Shown here: in pieces, positions 1-11,503 of the stretch
How the letters are laid out: each line of letters starts with the position of its first letter
Position numbering within the stretch: position 1 is the stretch's first letter
NCBI GenBank assembly: GCA_008802785.1
Contig: VUYT01000027.1
Location: 62,001-126,000, forward strand
Length of the DNA: 64,000 bases
From: Symmetrospora coprosmae
Taxonomy: Eukaryota > Basidiomycota > Cystobasidiomycetes > Symmetrosporaceae
Reading direction: 5' to 3'
Translations under genes and position numbers: made by a program
Notes under the pieces: model-generated
Seen by the model: the letters and a program-made list of their open reading frames with translations, nothing else
The model's database searches: none
What the model was told of the DNA's origin: nothing

Positions 1-186
1 GACCAAGGAAGCTCGACAGCAAGCTGTCCAGTCGACTTCCTCGCCATGCCGCTTTTGTTGGACGGCTCGCACGTGAAAAGAGGTCCTTCTGGCTGAAAAG
101 GGGCAATCCATAGAAGAGCAACACGATGCAACGCCCGCAGCAGTACTGTATACTCTGCGTTAGCCTACGACTGACACGTCCTTCCA

Positions 187-2176
187 ATGGCACTTCTATT
201 CCTCGTTGGCCTGGCTGGGCTGGTGCTGCTGATCCTGAGGAGCCTGAGCGCAGGCATCCGACAGTTCAGGCACAATGCCGCAGCTGTCAGGTGAGTGCTC
301 GGCCTGCACGTCCTTGTGCGCACGAGAGCAGCTCCGAGCTGAGCTTCTGATGGCGCCCGCAGTCACATCCCAGGCTATCGCATGCTCGTCCACCCGCACG
401 TCATCCTTGCAGCCCTCCTGCCCCGCTTTGGCCCGCTCGTGAACCTGGGCGAGCAGTACTCGTGGCGGCACAAGCACGCTCTGTTCAAGAAGTACAACTC
501 GGACTTGATCTCGGTCGTCTCATACATCCCGCACACGCGCACCATCATCACATGCGACCCAGAAGCCATCAGGTTTCTCGTTGCCGAGCGGAAAAAGTTC
601 ATCAAGCCGCTCGCAATGTACGCGCCTCTGGCCATGTACGGACAGAATGTCGGCGTCAGCGAGGGCAGCGAGTGGATCAGGCACAAGCGCATTGTCGCCA
701 GCTCGAATCTGCTGGAGGTGACTACCTGACTTCGGTGATTGAGGCCAAGCGGGACGGGTGAACTGACGAACGTAACAACCCGCCTCGCAGAACATGAATC
801 ACCTAGCATGGGAGAACACGATGAAGACGTTAGACCTGTGCTTCGAGAGCTGGGAAGAAGAGATGAAGGCGTCGGGCAAGCGGGAGATTCGGGCTGACAA
901 GGTCGTACAACTTACCCTGAAGGTGCGCACTAGCCTTGCGCCGGGGTCAACGCGCATAAGCTGATGATCGCGTTCCCATGCTCTGCAGCTGGCGCTTTTC
1001 GTTATTCTTGGCGCGGCATTCTCCTCGCTACCCGCCTGGAACGATGACGCTACAGACGCGCTTCCTGCGGGACATAGCCTGTCTTTCCGCCACGCTCTGC
1101 ACGGCGTCCTCGAGAACGTGTGGTACAAGATTGCTCTGCCGAAGGTGAGAATGCCTCCTCTATGTGCGGACCTGCCCGCGGCGTGACCACGCGGCTGAGA
1201 GGTGATCTGCGCCGCTCGACAGTTCGCCTACAGGCTACCCTTCTGCAGCTTCTTCCGTCATGTCGAGACGTCCTTCGACGAGTTTGGGCAGTATCTCGAC
1301 GAGATGATCCGGGAGCGACGGGAGCAGGGAGTGGTTGAAAAGTCACGGAAGAAGACGGACGTCCTTGGAGCCTTGATCCAGGCGAGCGAGGACGCAGACG
1401 CCGAGGATAAGCAGTCAGCGACCGCGAAGGACGGCACATCCGGCGGCTTCGCCAAGTTGACGGACCGTGAAGTTGCCGGCAACCTCTACGTCTTCCTCTT
1501 GGCGGGGCACGACACGACTGCGCATACGCTCGCCTTTACCTTCGGTCTGCTGGCGCTCTATCCGGAGGTACAGGACGAGCTGTACCAGTCCATTATGGAA
1601 GTCTTGCCGAATGAGCGCGACGAGCTCACGTACGAGAGCGTGGCATCGCTCGAGTACTGCCTTGCGGTCTTCATGGAGACGCTGCGGATTTATCCGTCAG
1701 TGGTCGTGGTCCCGAAATACTCGATGGACAACACCCTGGTTCCCGTCACGACCTTCTCGACCGACGGCGGAAAGAGCGAGGCAGAAGGGCGCAAGCAGGT
1801 CATGCTGCCCAAGTACGCCGAGGTGCTCATCGACGTCCCTGCTCTGCACTATAACCCAAAATATTGGGGAGACGATGCCAGCACATTCCGGCCAGCTAGA
1901 TTCATCGATGACGAGAAGACGGGATACCGCTGGCCGCGGGAGGCCTTCATGGGCTTCTCTCAGGGCGCAAGAGCTTGCTTGGGCCAGAAGTTCGCCCAGG
2001 TGGAGGCCACGACCATCATTGCCGAGATAGTGCGGCGCTTTGAGGTCACCATCGACCCTAGCGTGCTGCGGCCAGGCGAGAGCAAGGAGGCGGCGCAAGC
2101 GAGGCTGCTGAATCGATGTAAAACCGTCATTACTTTGACGCCAAAGCCTCTTCCTGTCATCTTTAAAGAGCGGTAA
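187..2176 (+). CDS. cytochrome P450 monooxygenase
   Basis: Membrane-bound haem-thiolate monooxygenase; substrate unknown. Five exons (187-290, 363-717, 791-922, 989-1144, 1223-2176) join to 566 aa without a stop, the usual P450 length. The N-terminus is a hydrophobic anchor beginning MALLFLVGLAGLVLLIL. The I-helix reads AGHDTTAHT with the oxygen-activating acid-Thr pair, the K-helix ExxR is ETLRIYP, and the haem loop FSQGARACLG carries the Cys ligand about 85 residues from the C-terminus. All hallmark motifs are intact, so the gene looks functional. The ATG at 187 is chosen because it gives the anchor helix and a clean GTGAGT donor directly after exon 1. The CYP family cannot be assigned by eye. 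There is no reductase or other redox partner nearby. Confidence 0.93.
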
Positions 2177-2220
2177 TCGTTATGATGTAGCTCGGGCATC
2201 TCTTCGTTGTTTCTCTTCGA

Positions 2221-3440
2221 TCAGTCTACTATCACAACATCTGCCGGGCGGTATGGACCTGGGTCAGATGGATTCCCGTGCAGTCAGGCAGGTGTAACTC
2301 ACACTCTCTTGTCGAGAAGGCAAATTTCAGGACATCGCTCGGCTTCAGCTCGTAATAGCGGGACGCCGGGATCTTCTCGTCATTCACGGAAGTGCCGTTC
2401 GCTGAATCCAGATCGATGATATACGGTCTGACCGTAGTAGCCGCGTAAGCAACGAGCTCCATCCCACGCTCGTAAGCAGTCCCGCTCACTTTGTCAACGT
2501 CTTGGTCTCGCCGAATTCGCTCCTCTCCTGAGCCTGTCTGAACTGGAGCACTGCATGCTGCTTCGATGCCGAAGGGTGATCCAACGGGATGTCTGCTACC
2601 TGCAGGCGTCAAATAGAGCGCGTCAGCCTGCATGATGATGGCCGGTGCCTCGTGCGGCAGCATCCTTTGATGTGGGCTTACAACTCTGTCGCGCCCGAAA
2701 AGGTAGGCGCTTTGCCGGTTGACCTGGACCATGTCGACCTGCTCCTTCCCCTTGAACACATACAGCCTCCACCCCTTGTTCGGCTTGCGGGCTTCTGGCG
2801 GCTCATTGTACTTGAGCACGACGCCTTGCAGAGTTGTATTGGTTTCCGCTGCCAGTAGCCCTGAGTTCCCGAAATTTGGCTTTGACGCCGCTATCGCCTC
2901 TGCAGACGGCGAGCCTCCTCGACCGTCTTTCCCGCTGTCACCTTTCTTGCCGTATCGAGCTGCCGAAGATGCTGGAACGCCTGCATCCGCAAGAGCGGCG
3001 TTCTGGGATGGCAAAGGAGCCTTTGAGCGCCCGGCATTGGCGTTGCGGTCCGAAACTGCAGCGGGCGACGCGATCTCTCGCGAGCGCTCTCTGCGGTCGT
3101 CGCTGTTCCTCCTACGACCGACATCATTGTCGTCCCTGTCGCGTTGCCGGCGCGGTGGTGATCTCGACCTCGACCTCGACCTCGACCTCGAGCGGGAGTA
3201 GCTTCGCCGCCTCCGCCGTGTGCTCTCCCGGTCCGAGCCTTCACGAGCCCAACCGCCGCCATGACGACTCCCTTCTCCTCTGCTGTCGCGCTCCCTATCG
3301 TCCCTCCTCCGCCTGTCGTCGCTGTCATATCCTCTGCTGCTGCTTCCAGCCCTCCCGCCTCGGGTGTCGTCGAATCTATCCCTGCTGTCCCGCTCGTCTC
3401 GTCGAGATGAGCCTCGGCCATCGCGGTAGGAGGAAGACAT
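2221..3440 (-). CDS. SNIP1/Pml1-like FHA-domain splicing factor with RS-rich N-terminus
   Basis: Likely the Pml1/SNIP1 component of the RES (pre-mRNA retention and splicing) complex, nuclear. The ATG at 3440 opens an Arg/Ser-rich half with runs such as RRRRRSYSRSRSRSRS. Then comes an FHA domain: RLYVFKGKE, GRDR, and after an intron ADIPLDHPSASKQHAVLQFR, then PYIIDLDSANGTSVND and RYYELKPSDVLKFAFSTRE. These are the phosphothreonine-binding core motifs of SNIP1 (GR, S..H, NGT) in the right order. Two introns inside the FHA domain are needed to restore the SKQHAVLQFR and KPYIIDL segments. The last few codons depend on a third short intron near 2250-2290; with it the protein ends at 2221, without it at about 2232. 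The RS half and FHA half make this family call strong; the C-terminus is not. Confidence 0.85.
3163..3192 (+). repeat. CTCGAC hexanucleotide microsatellite inside the RS domain
   Basis: Four perfect CTCGAC units followed by CTCGAG. Read on the minus strand this encodes alternating Arg-Ser in the SNIP1-like protein, so the repeat probably sets the length of the RS tract. Confidence 0.9.
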
Positions 3441-3739
3441 GGCGTACGACCCCGAGCGCAAGGGTAGTCCTGACACCTGTGTATGTTGATCTCCGTTGTT
3501 TATGCGTGCGAAGGCAAGGAACAACAGGAGAGCAGCTCGCGAAGGAGGCAGAATAATGCACGTGCAGGGTGCAGCTCGGAGGTGACGAGACTCGGGGTAT
3601 AGGACGAGACGGGCAGATACTACAGAGCATGGGCGCAGTATTGGCTTGCCTGACGTCTAGCAAAGTATTGGCTACAGTATGATATCGAGATCCCCGTGTC
3701 TGATGGGGCGGTCCTGGCACGCCCAAGGCGGTACCGAGC

Positions 3740-4477
3740 CTACTTTTGGTTCTCGGTCGTCGAGATGCCCATGTCGGTGAGCGTATCCTCGATCTGCTTC
3801 TCCCGCTCCTGCTCGCTCATAGGCACACCCCCTCGTGCCGCCATCATGAGCTCGTATAGCTGTCCTATCTGTTCCGGTGACATCTGAGGAGTGCGGGGCG
3901 ACGAGCGGATCGCAGAGGTTGGCTTCGAGCGGTCTGTACAGAGCGGTAGCATCGCTGACCCACCTTCTCGAGCAGCTCCCTATCGAGCTGCTTGCCCCTC
4001 TGCTCGTCTTTCGCTACTCCTCCCCCTTCCACCTCGTCAAGGTATGTCTTCCATCTGTCCAGATCCGACAAGTCAGTGGTGGCGGAAATGACACAGCGAT
4101 GTCAGCCAACAGGCTGGGCGGGCTACAGCGCGCTAGGCACCACGCAACGGCATGCACTCACTCTCCCAAGAATCCGATGATGTGCACTGGGTTGTCTGTC
4201 TTCCTCGTCCGGCGGAACTCGGCCTTGACGTAGTCGTCGCCTGTAAGTTCGGAAGCGCACGGATCGGAACAGGTGATGAGCGCCACGGGAGCATGGGAGC
4301 TCGCCAGACAGCTTTGCACTCACCGAGAACGCGCATCTCTATCGGAAGGTGCTTGCGGTGCGCTCGGAGCAGCTTGCGGTACAGGACGAGTGGGGGAAGA
4401 AGCGACTTGTTCACGGCTCGGGCACTGATGGGGCTGGTGCTAACGGACGAAGCGAGGCGCGCGAAGGAGGCGCGCAT
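3740..4477 (-). CDS. SDH7: SDHAF3/ACN9, succinate dehydrogenase assembly factor (LYR family)
   Basis: Mitochondrial matrix LYR protein that protects the iron-sulfur subunit of succinate dehydrogenase during assembly. Four exons (4477-4324, 4240-4162, 4054-3964, 3883-3740) join to 155 aa. The presequence starts [13 protein letters not shown], basic and Ser-rich. The family signature follows: [19 protein letters not shown] (the LYR motif), [37 protein letters not shown], then [21 protein letters not shown]. Order, spacing and the end after the last helix match ACN9/SDHAF3. It shares a short divergent promoter (4478-4731) with the JJJ1-like gene, and its 3' end lies about 300 bp upstream of the SNIP1-like start on the same strand. 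Confidence 0.93.
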
Positions 4478-4731
4478 AATGTTGGTGCGAGTGCTGCGTA
4501 CGTGCGATGCGAGTTCGCTTTCGGGAAACTGGGTGAAGGGGTTGCAGTGAGTGCGTCTAAAGCAAGGGCCTTGTGGTTTCGAGCGTCTCGGAATCGGAAA
4601 GTCGTGACGCCACCGGTGCCTGCTCCCTCTCTCTATCTGTCCATCTCGAAATACGGGCGGCATTCAGTTTGACCGGCTGCGTGCTCCAGCAGAAAGCGTA
4701 ACCGGCGAGCTGCCGTGATCGCTTTCTAGTT

Positions 4732-6828
4732 ATGGGCGCGAACGGCAGTACGCCCAAAGACGGTTCGGCGCATGGTAGCGGCGGCCAGAATGGTTCGGCG
4801 CGCGGAGGCAAGGCGATCCCCGAAGATCTGTACGAGCGTGCGTAGGCCTTACATATGAGGGTGTGCGACGCTCAGGAGGCCTACATTGACGCTTCTAGGC
4901 CCTGCACAGTCCTGAACGTCGAGCCTCACGCAACTCCGGAAGAAATCCGAAAAGCGTGCGTCACTCCCCAAGACCTGGTAAACCCTCTGCACAGGCGAAA
5001 CCAAGCCTGGGATGCTCATCTGCTATCGCTTCTTCCTTCCAACTCGCCAGCTTCCGGCGCGAGGCGCTGAAATGGCACCCCGACAAGAACGCAGGATCCG
5101 AGGAGGCGTCCCGCAGATTTGTCCAGATCCAGTCGGCGTACGATGTGTGAGTGTCTCGTTACTTGACCCCGCAGGTCGTCAGCTGACAGTTCGCCTCGCG
5201 TCAGGCTGTCAGATGACCAGGAGCGAGCGTACTATGATGCCCACCGCGGCGATTTGGGCGACGGTGAGAGCTTCGCAACGCCGTGTATGTGCCTACAAAC
5301 TTCGACTAAGCCCCCTGCATGCCTATTAGACGATCTTGAGAGCGACTCTGACCTCCGTGCGAAGGCTGCTCGGGCCTCCGCTACCAAGCAATCCATCCGA
5401 ATCAGCTCAAAGCAGCTCACGCGCTTCTTCGATCCGAATCTGTGGGGCGGCGACTTCTCCGACAGCTCAGACAGTTTCTTTTCGATCTACCGTACGCTGT
5501 TTGACACCATCTCGCAGTCCGAGTACTACGCCACAGCGCCTGGAGGCGAGCCTGCGCTGTCGAGTCCGCCCGTCTGGTACCCGTCCTTCGGAGACTCGCG
5601 CGTCAAGTACGACGTGGTTGAGAGCACGGCCAAGAAGTTTTACGCCGCCTACCTCAATTTTGCCAGCCGGCGTCCGTTCAACGAGGTCGACAAGTACAGG
5701 CTGCAAGACGCACCAGACCGACGGGTCAAGCGCCTCATGGAGAAGGAGAACAAGCGAGCCAGGGACGATGCTCGACGGGAGTACAACGAAGCAGTCCGGA
5801 GCTTGGCGGCATTTCTCAAGCGGCGAGACCCGCGCTTCCTCCGCAGCGATAGTAACGATCCTTTGCGTGCGAAGGCACTGGAGAAGCAGCGTCAGCAGAG
5901 CCAATTGCGCGATGCGGCCGTGCAGGCTGCAAAGAAGAGACAGGAGAATGCCAAGGCATACCAGGAACAGGAATGGCAGCGAGTGCGCCTTGAAGAGAGC
6001 AGCGAGGAGGATGACGAGTACGAGGATGAGGATGGGTCTGACCTAGAAGATGCCGGGAGCGCGGAGGGTGCTGCCGATGGCGACATCGCCTCGGAAGAGG
6101 AGGAAGAACAAGAGGACGAGGAGCCAGCAGAAGACTGGTTCTGTCCGGCATGCGAGAAGGACTTCAACTCGCAAGGGGCTTGGGACAATCACGAGCGGTC
6201 CAAGAAGCACCTCAAGAATCTGGAGAAGCTCAAGAAGCGCATGCAGGATGAGGAGGACGAGTTCGGCTTGTCCAACGAGGCGGAGGAGAAGCTGTCCGTG
6301 GTGGACGATGACGCAACACTACCGAGTGATGCAGCAGATACAGAGGCTGGGCCGCAAGGGAAGCGGAAACTGACCAAGAAAGAGAAGAAGCGTATGCAGC
6401 AGCTTGCCGAGAACTTCGGGCAACCGCCATCCTCGGAGTTGATAGCGGAAGAGCCGGAGCATCTAGAAGAAAGGGAGAGACCAGGGAAAGAGCAGTCTCA
6501 AGGTCTGTCGGAGCCAGAGCCAGATCCGCATGCGCCAGCGTCAGCAGAAGACACCCCTTCGTCTGATGTCAAAGCCGAAGAGGAGCCAGCGGCGCCGCAA
6601 ATAAGCAAAAAGGACAAGCGGAGAGCGCGGGAAGCAGCCAAGAAGAACGCATCGGGCACGAGTACGCCTGGCGAGGTCTGTAATGTGTGCCAGATGCACT
6701 TCACCTCGCGGACGAAGCTCTTCTCGCATATCAACGATACAGGGCATGCCGCTGCTGTAGCGGTCGACGAGAGCGACCTCGCGGAGCGGAAGGCCAAGGG
6801 CGGCAAGAAGAAAGGAGGGCGGCGGTGA
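4732..6828 (+). CDS. JJJ1: JJJ1-type J-domain, C2H2 zinc-finger co-chaperone
   Basis: Cytosolic Hsp70 co-chaperone that in yeast works with Rei1 to recycle Arx1/Alb1 from pre-60S ribosomes. Five exons (4732-4837, 4910-4955, 5051-5146, 5205-5263, 5330-6828) join to 601 aa. The J-domain begins DLYELLNVEPHATPEEIRKA, with the HPD motif in ALKWHPDKN and the end at SAYDVLSDDQERAYYD. The central JJJ1 block follows (PSFGDS, VKYDVVESTAKKFYAAYLNF). A C2H2 finger, CPACEKDFNSQGAWDNHERSKKH, comes after a long acidic stretch, and a second, CNVCQMHFTSRTKLFSH, lies near the C-terminus before a basic GGKKKGGRR tail. Domain order and length equal those of fungal Jjj1/DNAJC21. The GTGAGT-type donor and the restored LYELL segment fix the first intron. 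Confidence 0.94.
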
Positions 6829-7166
6829 TGCATATGACTGTCTATTCTATCATAGTGCCGCGACTCCGTCTTTATGAGCATTTGGCTCTTGTTGTTGTAC
6901 AATGTGCCCCGCCGGGCGTTCACGCGTTAACGCCTCAGCAACTGATCCTACTCCTGTCAGGTCGAAGTCGACTTTGACTCCTGCACGTCAGTCAGCCTGC
7001 ATCCTGTGCGTGCGTGCGTGCGTCCGTCCGCCTGTCTATGCTGCGTAGCAATTTGCCACCGAGTGACGCCCTGTGGCTACGGCCTATGCGCGTCAGGCAC
7101 ACCGCCTGTGGCTCTCCTGCCCATCACTGCAACGGAAACAGGACATCGCGCTCCCAGTCGTTCAAG
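6829..7166. other. intergenic: 3' flank of JJJ1 and promoter of NEDD8
   Basis: No coding segment with splice support. A GTGCGTGCGTGCGTCCGTCCG-like low-complexity stretch near 7006-7030 is the only visible pattern. It probably holds the JJJ1 poly(A) region and the NEDD8 core promoter. Confidence 0.4.
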
Positions 7167-7760
7167 ATGCTCATCAAAGTCAAGGTGCGCACCTACCCCT
7201 TCTGCTATTCCTGCTGTACCGGCCGTGTGCTCTCGAGCTGACCTTGAGGTCGAACCTGTCCTGCACGCAGACGCTCACTGGCAAGGAGGTGCGAGCAGGG
7301 CGCCGACGCAGGCGAGGACTGCCTCATCTGTGATTGCTGATTGTGATGTCTACTGTTCCTGCTGCTCGGCATGCAGATCGAGCTCGACATCGAGCCAGAC
7401 TACACGGTGCGTGACGCGCTGACCGACTGACGGACGTCTGGCATCGGCCCGGGAGCTGACGAGCAACGCTGCTCGCGCTGTTATTCAGACCGAGCGAATC
7501 AAGGAGCGCGTCGAGGAGAAGGAGGGCATCCCGCCAGCGCAACAACGTCTTATCTGGGGCGGAAAGCAGATGTGAGCGCGAGACCTGTCCTGGGCCTGTT
7601 CGGCGCTCGGCGAAGCGGGGAGCATGGAAGGCTGATTGCGGAGCGGCGGTCCGACACTCATCCAAACAGGGTCGATGGGAAGACGGCGACAGAGTACAAG
7701 ATTGAATCGGGAAGCGTGTTGCACCTCGTGCTCGCGTTGAGAGGCGGCGTTTCGCCATGA
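7167..7760 (+). CDS. RUB1: NEDD8/Rub1 ubiquitin-like modifier precursor
   Basis: Ubiquitin-like protein conjugated to cullins to activate SCF-type ubiquitin ligases. Five exons, several very small (7167-7184, 7271-7288, 7377-7406, 7489-7571, 7670-7760), sum to 240 nt: 79 aa plus stop. The product starts MLIKVKTLTGKE and contains [33 protein letters not shown] and [10 protein letters not shown], diagnostic of NEDD8 rather than ubiquitin. The di-Gly is at residues 75-76 and is followed by a three-residue tail (VSP) that must be cleaved by a NEDD8 hydrolase before activation. The mature length of 76 residues is exact for the family. Two exons of only 18 nt and one of 30 nt make the gene easy to miss. 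Confidence 0.95.
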
Positions 7761-8167
7761 GGCCGCGGGAAGCAGGGACATCAAGGGGAGGGACCCGGCA
7801 CGCGATTGCACTTCGGCAGCACTAGAAGTCTGAACTGTACCGGAATGGAGATGTAGCCGGTGGGCACGTCACATCGAAGCATGGCTTTCTAGAAGCCAGC
7901 GCCTTGCACACCTCAATCAGACCCTTTCGACATACCCACCAGGGGTCCTTCCTGACGGCCCACTGCGAGACTGACCCTGCAGATGTATAATGGCTACAAG
8001 CGTAGCGGAGCAGCTTCGCCATCTCGTCATGCACAGGGCAAGAGCAAACACCCCGCCACTATACAGGAGCTTGCAGTACTTCGCCAAAAGACAGGTATAA
8101 TAACGTACTATTGCAGACCGGCGAATGGTGTGCACTATGAAGATCGCAAGAGCCAGCTCGCGCAGCC
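7761..8167. other. intergenic between convergent NEDD8 and GH128 genes
   Basis: Both neighbours end here, so this is shared 3' flank. I see no coding segment, RNA gene or repeat in it. Confidence 0.4.
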
Positions 8168-9863
8168 TCAAGCAGCTGCATAAGCACCTCCGTCGGCATT
8201 TAGCGTCCCTCCCGGGGCCAATTCCTCGGCCATGAAGGCTGCATAGCCCTTGATCCAGCTCTGGCCATCCATCCACTCGACCGCTTCAGCATAGAAGGCC
8301 GCCTTCTCCGCTTCGGTCCCAGCGGTCGGCTTGAACTCCGTCAACCAGATGTCACCGTGCTTGTCGTGCCAGCCGTTGATGTACTCCTTGAAGTAGGAGA
8401 TTTGATGAGCTCCTTCGTACCCTACAGGTTTAAGCGCTTGCATCAGCATTTGATGAGATTGCGTACCGCAGGCACTCCTTCCTGCTCACAGTGCAGTGAC
8501 AGGGCAGACCACTGGCAAGTCTCCTTCGGGCAGCTTGCAATGAAGCTATTGATCCACGCTTCGCCTTCCTCGCCCTGAGGAAAGCTGGGCGCGATCAAAT
8601 TGGCGCCCTTGGCTGCCCACGGCAACATGTGCGTCTTCCAAACTTCTGCGGCTGTCCTGTGGCGTACGAGTCAGCTTGACGTCCAAACCTGGCCTCCACT
8701 AGAAGAGCATTCACTCAGGCTTCATGCAGGCCTGCTCCTGGTGGCCAGTGGGATTCCCAGGGCAGAAGCTGTCAATAGGTTCGTTGAACGAGAAGAGGAC
8801 CTTGTCTCCGCGATCAATGGCAGCTTGAGCAGTTGCATCCCATCGCGAGATGCGGTCCGGTGCGTCATTCCATCTGAAGACCGCCGACGGCGCACAATCA
8901 GCACACTTCAGGGGATTGTTGGCGAAGGCCAGCAGCTCACAGCATCGGGTAGTAGGCCATGCCCTGCGGCAAGGACGCGGGCAGATTCTGTTCCCAGTTG
9001 GCCGCCCAGCTTGCTTTTCCAGCGAATGAGCCGAGCAGCGCCGCATCGTTGAAGTTGATGCCTTTCTTGCCAGCAGCTGAGCCTCCTGATGACGAAGGCG
9101 GCGGTGTCGCGCTCCCGCTCGGATTTGTGACTGTGGCGTTCGTAGCTCCTTCGCTAGACGTCCCACTGGGTCCGGCTGTTGCACCAGTTCCCGTCGTCGT
9201 ACCTGCGCCGGTCGTCGCGCCAGGTCCTGTACTACCCCCTGTCCCAGTCTCCGTGCCTGTATCGACTGTACCAGGCCCCGTCGGCGTTGGCTGACTGCCA
9301 GGACCGTTCTGACCTTGACTTTCTCCGGTAATAATTCCAGGCGATGTGCTCTCGCTTGAACTTGTTGCCGCGCCGGTGCCATCACTGGGCGAGGCCGATC
9401 CGCCGATTGAGGGCGACTTGCTCGACTCGACGACCGAGCCAGGTGCCGAGTAGCCAGTGCTCGGGGGAGACACGGGCACTGGTGCTGCAGGGACCATAAT
9501 GCTTGTGGAAGCGCCTGGGGCGCCAGCAGCTCCAGTGTTTGAAGGGGCAGCCATCCCGCCGGGCAGCGGCACCGTGCCGGTAGAAGCAGAGGCAGGCGGC
9601 GATCCCGAAGCAGCTGGCCCATCAGTGTCGCCGGACGCTGTGGCCGTTACGTAGGCCGTGCTGGTCACCGTCAAAGTCATTGTACTCGTGACGGCACTCT
9701 GAGACGGGCAGGTGGCTGTCCCGCTGGCGGCTTGATGATAACCTCCGACGCTCATGCTGACACTGCCGCGAGGCAGGAGCGGAGCGGCTTGACATGCTGC
9801 AGGAGAAAGGAGTGTGAATACGAGAGGGATGCAGGCGATCAGGGTGATTCTGAGGGTAGGCAT
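8168..9863 (-). CDS. secreted GH128 (Asl1-like) beta-1,3-glucanase
   Basis: Predicted extracellular or wall-bound endo-beta-1,3-glucanase. Four exons (9863-8941, 8873-8715, 8656-8490, 8421-8168) join to 500 aa. A signal peptide begins MPTLRITLIACIPLVFTLLS and ends near AACQAAPL. About 230 residues of Ser/Thr/Gly/Pro-rich linker follow, typical of O-mannosylated wall proteins. The catalytic domain begins KKGINFNDAALLGSF and runs through YYPMLWNDAP, VLFSFNEP (acid/base Glu), ALSLHWYEGAHQ, IWLTEFKP (nucleophile Glu) and a C-terminal LNADGGAYA. These match the Asl1-type glycosyl hydrolase core. In Schizosaccharomyces pombe the relative Asl1 sits in the wall. I see no GPI signal at the C-terminus. 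The linker is unusually long for this family but clearly in frame. Confidence 0.9.
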
Positions 9864-10291
9864 TGTGAGGGAGGAGGTGGATTGGGAGGAGAGCTTCGAT
9901 GAACTCGGACCGCTCCGACACCTACTCAACGCGCGCTCTGGTCTGGCGTAAAGGTGGGCCTTGGACAGTGAAGTAGGGAGCAGATGCTGCCCGGTCAGAC
10001 TGGTGAAAGGCAAGGGCCTGCATGGCCCCCTTTGATCGGGGTATGGACCGAGACCGAGACCAGAACGCTCATCCTCAGCCATCGTGCTCAGAGAAAGCGG
10101 AGAAGCCCAAGATGTTGCATCTTGCATTTCACACAGCCACGCTCTATCCGGCCTAAGCTAATCGACTTGCCGTCCTCAATCCCACAAGAAACGCCGAGAT
10201 AGCTGCGTAAGTGGGCTCGACAGCCTGTCCAGGATTTGACCTCAGCTGTTGCCTGCCAGGCACGAAAGTCTGATGTGGGGCATGCCTCGCA
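9864..10291. other. intergenic: GH128 promoter
   Basis: Upstream region of the GH128 gene and 3' flank of the next minus-strand gene. An open frame continues upstream of the GH128 ATG, but the signal peptide marks 9863 as the start. No other feature seen. Confidence 0.4.
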
Positions 10292-11157
10292 TCAATGAGC
10301 TGGATGTTCGCAGACGCACATAGCAAGCAGGAACGATCTCACGGTGAGCAACAAGTTTAGGATGTCCTGCTGCTGCCGACTGGCCTGTTGAGCGGAGCTA
10401 GGACGTGACTTGAGGGTCTCGTACTCTTCTACCATGGCAAGCAGTTCTTTGTATCTTGGGGTATCCTTGAATGCAGAGGTGCCTGGGAGAACCCGGACGC
10501 GCACGCCTTCGACGACCAGAGCATCGATTTGGAGCCTGCCAGCATAGGTGAGGTAGAGCTTGCCGATGAGCTGTTTAAGACTCAAGTTTAACCAAGAGCG
10601 CAACTGGGCAGCGACCGCCGGGTGGGCGACGGGCGGGCGAGGCAGCTGTCGGCCGGCCGGTGGAGATACTGGACTGAGCCTGGAGAGGTGCGTGCAGTGA
10701 CGCAAATTCTCCAATGCTGGATGCTGAGCCTCTGGTAGTCTTTCTTCAGCTGGATCAGGTTCGCGCTTGCGATGCGTGCGCGACCGACAAGCTTCCAAAT
10801 GGCATCCTGGTTTGCAGCTAGATTGCGGCGGTGCGAGGCGTCAGCGTCTCTGCCGGACGCTGCGCTTGTCGACATTGAACGATTACTCGTAGCCAGTTCT
10901 TCGCGTTTCAGCTCTGTCCATGCCCGAGTCTCCGAGATAGCGGTCTTCATGCGCCACAGATAGCGCTGGTTAAGATCGAGTAGATGTTACAGGCGCTCCA
11001 TCTCCTGCACAAGTCTGCTTCGACGCTCATCTGAGCTGAGCTGATCGAGTACTGGTATGCTAGAGTGGCAGGAGCTCGGCAGTGCCTCGGCAAGCGCTAC
11101 TATCGCTGCACGAGATATGATACCCTGTTGTGGAGTGGGACTGCGGGACTCGACCAT
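10292..11157 (-). CDS. unrecognised coiled-coil protein
   Basis: I do not recognise this protein. A likely start at 11157 gives MVESRSPTPQQGIISRAAIV and then LDQLSSDERRSRL. Helical, charged segments follow (QRYLWRMKTAISETRAWTEL, AIWKLVGRARIASANLIQL), then LRSWLNLSLKQLIGKLYL and YKELLAMVEEYETLKSR near the end. A TAA at 10987-10989 interrupts the reading frame between RLVQEMERL and HLLDLNQRY. It is removed, with frame kept, by a 45-nt GTGCAG..AACCAG intron. At least one further intron around 10590-10740 is needed, and its exact borders are unclear. The look is that of a small nuclear coiled-coil subunit (kinetochore, Mediator or similar), but I cannot name the family. Confidence 0.5.
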
Positions 11158-11503
11158 GACGATGCCTGCGGTGTAGTGGATAGACTCCGGATCTCTGATG
11201 TAGCAGGGCGATTGTAGCGTCGAACTGTGGGTAGGGATTCAGGGAGTGGCTTCAGGGGGGAATTGAGCCATGCGACGCTTTGCCGCCCTTTGATCTCCAG
11301 CAACCTGGCCGGTAACGAATGCTATTCCCAAGCACAGCCATAGACAGACTGCACGAATCAGCTGTCAAGTAGAGCTCGACAGACCCAAGTCAGCTGACAC
11401 TTAAGACGATGCGCACAGATTAGCTGATCACCGTGGAAACGAGTCTGCCCGCCTGGTTATCTGCAGCAACGCAGACGTGAAGCCGGCAGATAGCTACGAT
11501 ACA
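11158..11503. other. intergenic or 5' region of the coiled-coil gene
   Basis: Lies between the 3' end of Trm1 and the coiled-coil gene, both on the minus strand. Open frames of 60-70 codons on the minus strand (for example around 11100-11300) could be an additional 5' exon of the coiled-coil gene, but I see no convincing donor. Otherwise nothing recognised. Confidence 0.35.

Noticed and set aside
8711-9622. 303-codon frame overlapping GH128 on the same strand
   Set aside because: Alternative-frame shadow of the Ser/Thr-rich linker; it lacks the GH128 motifs and signal peptide.
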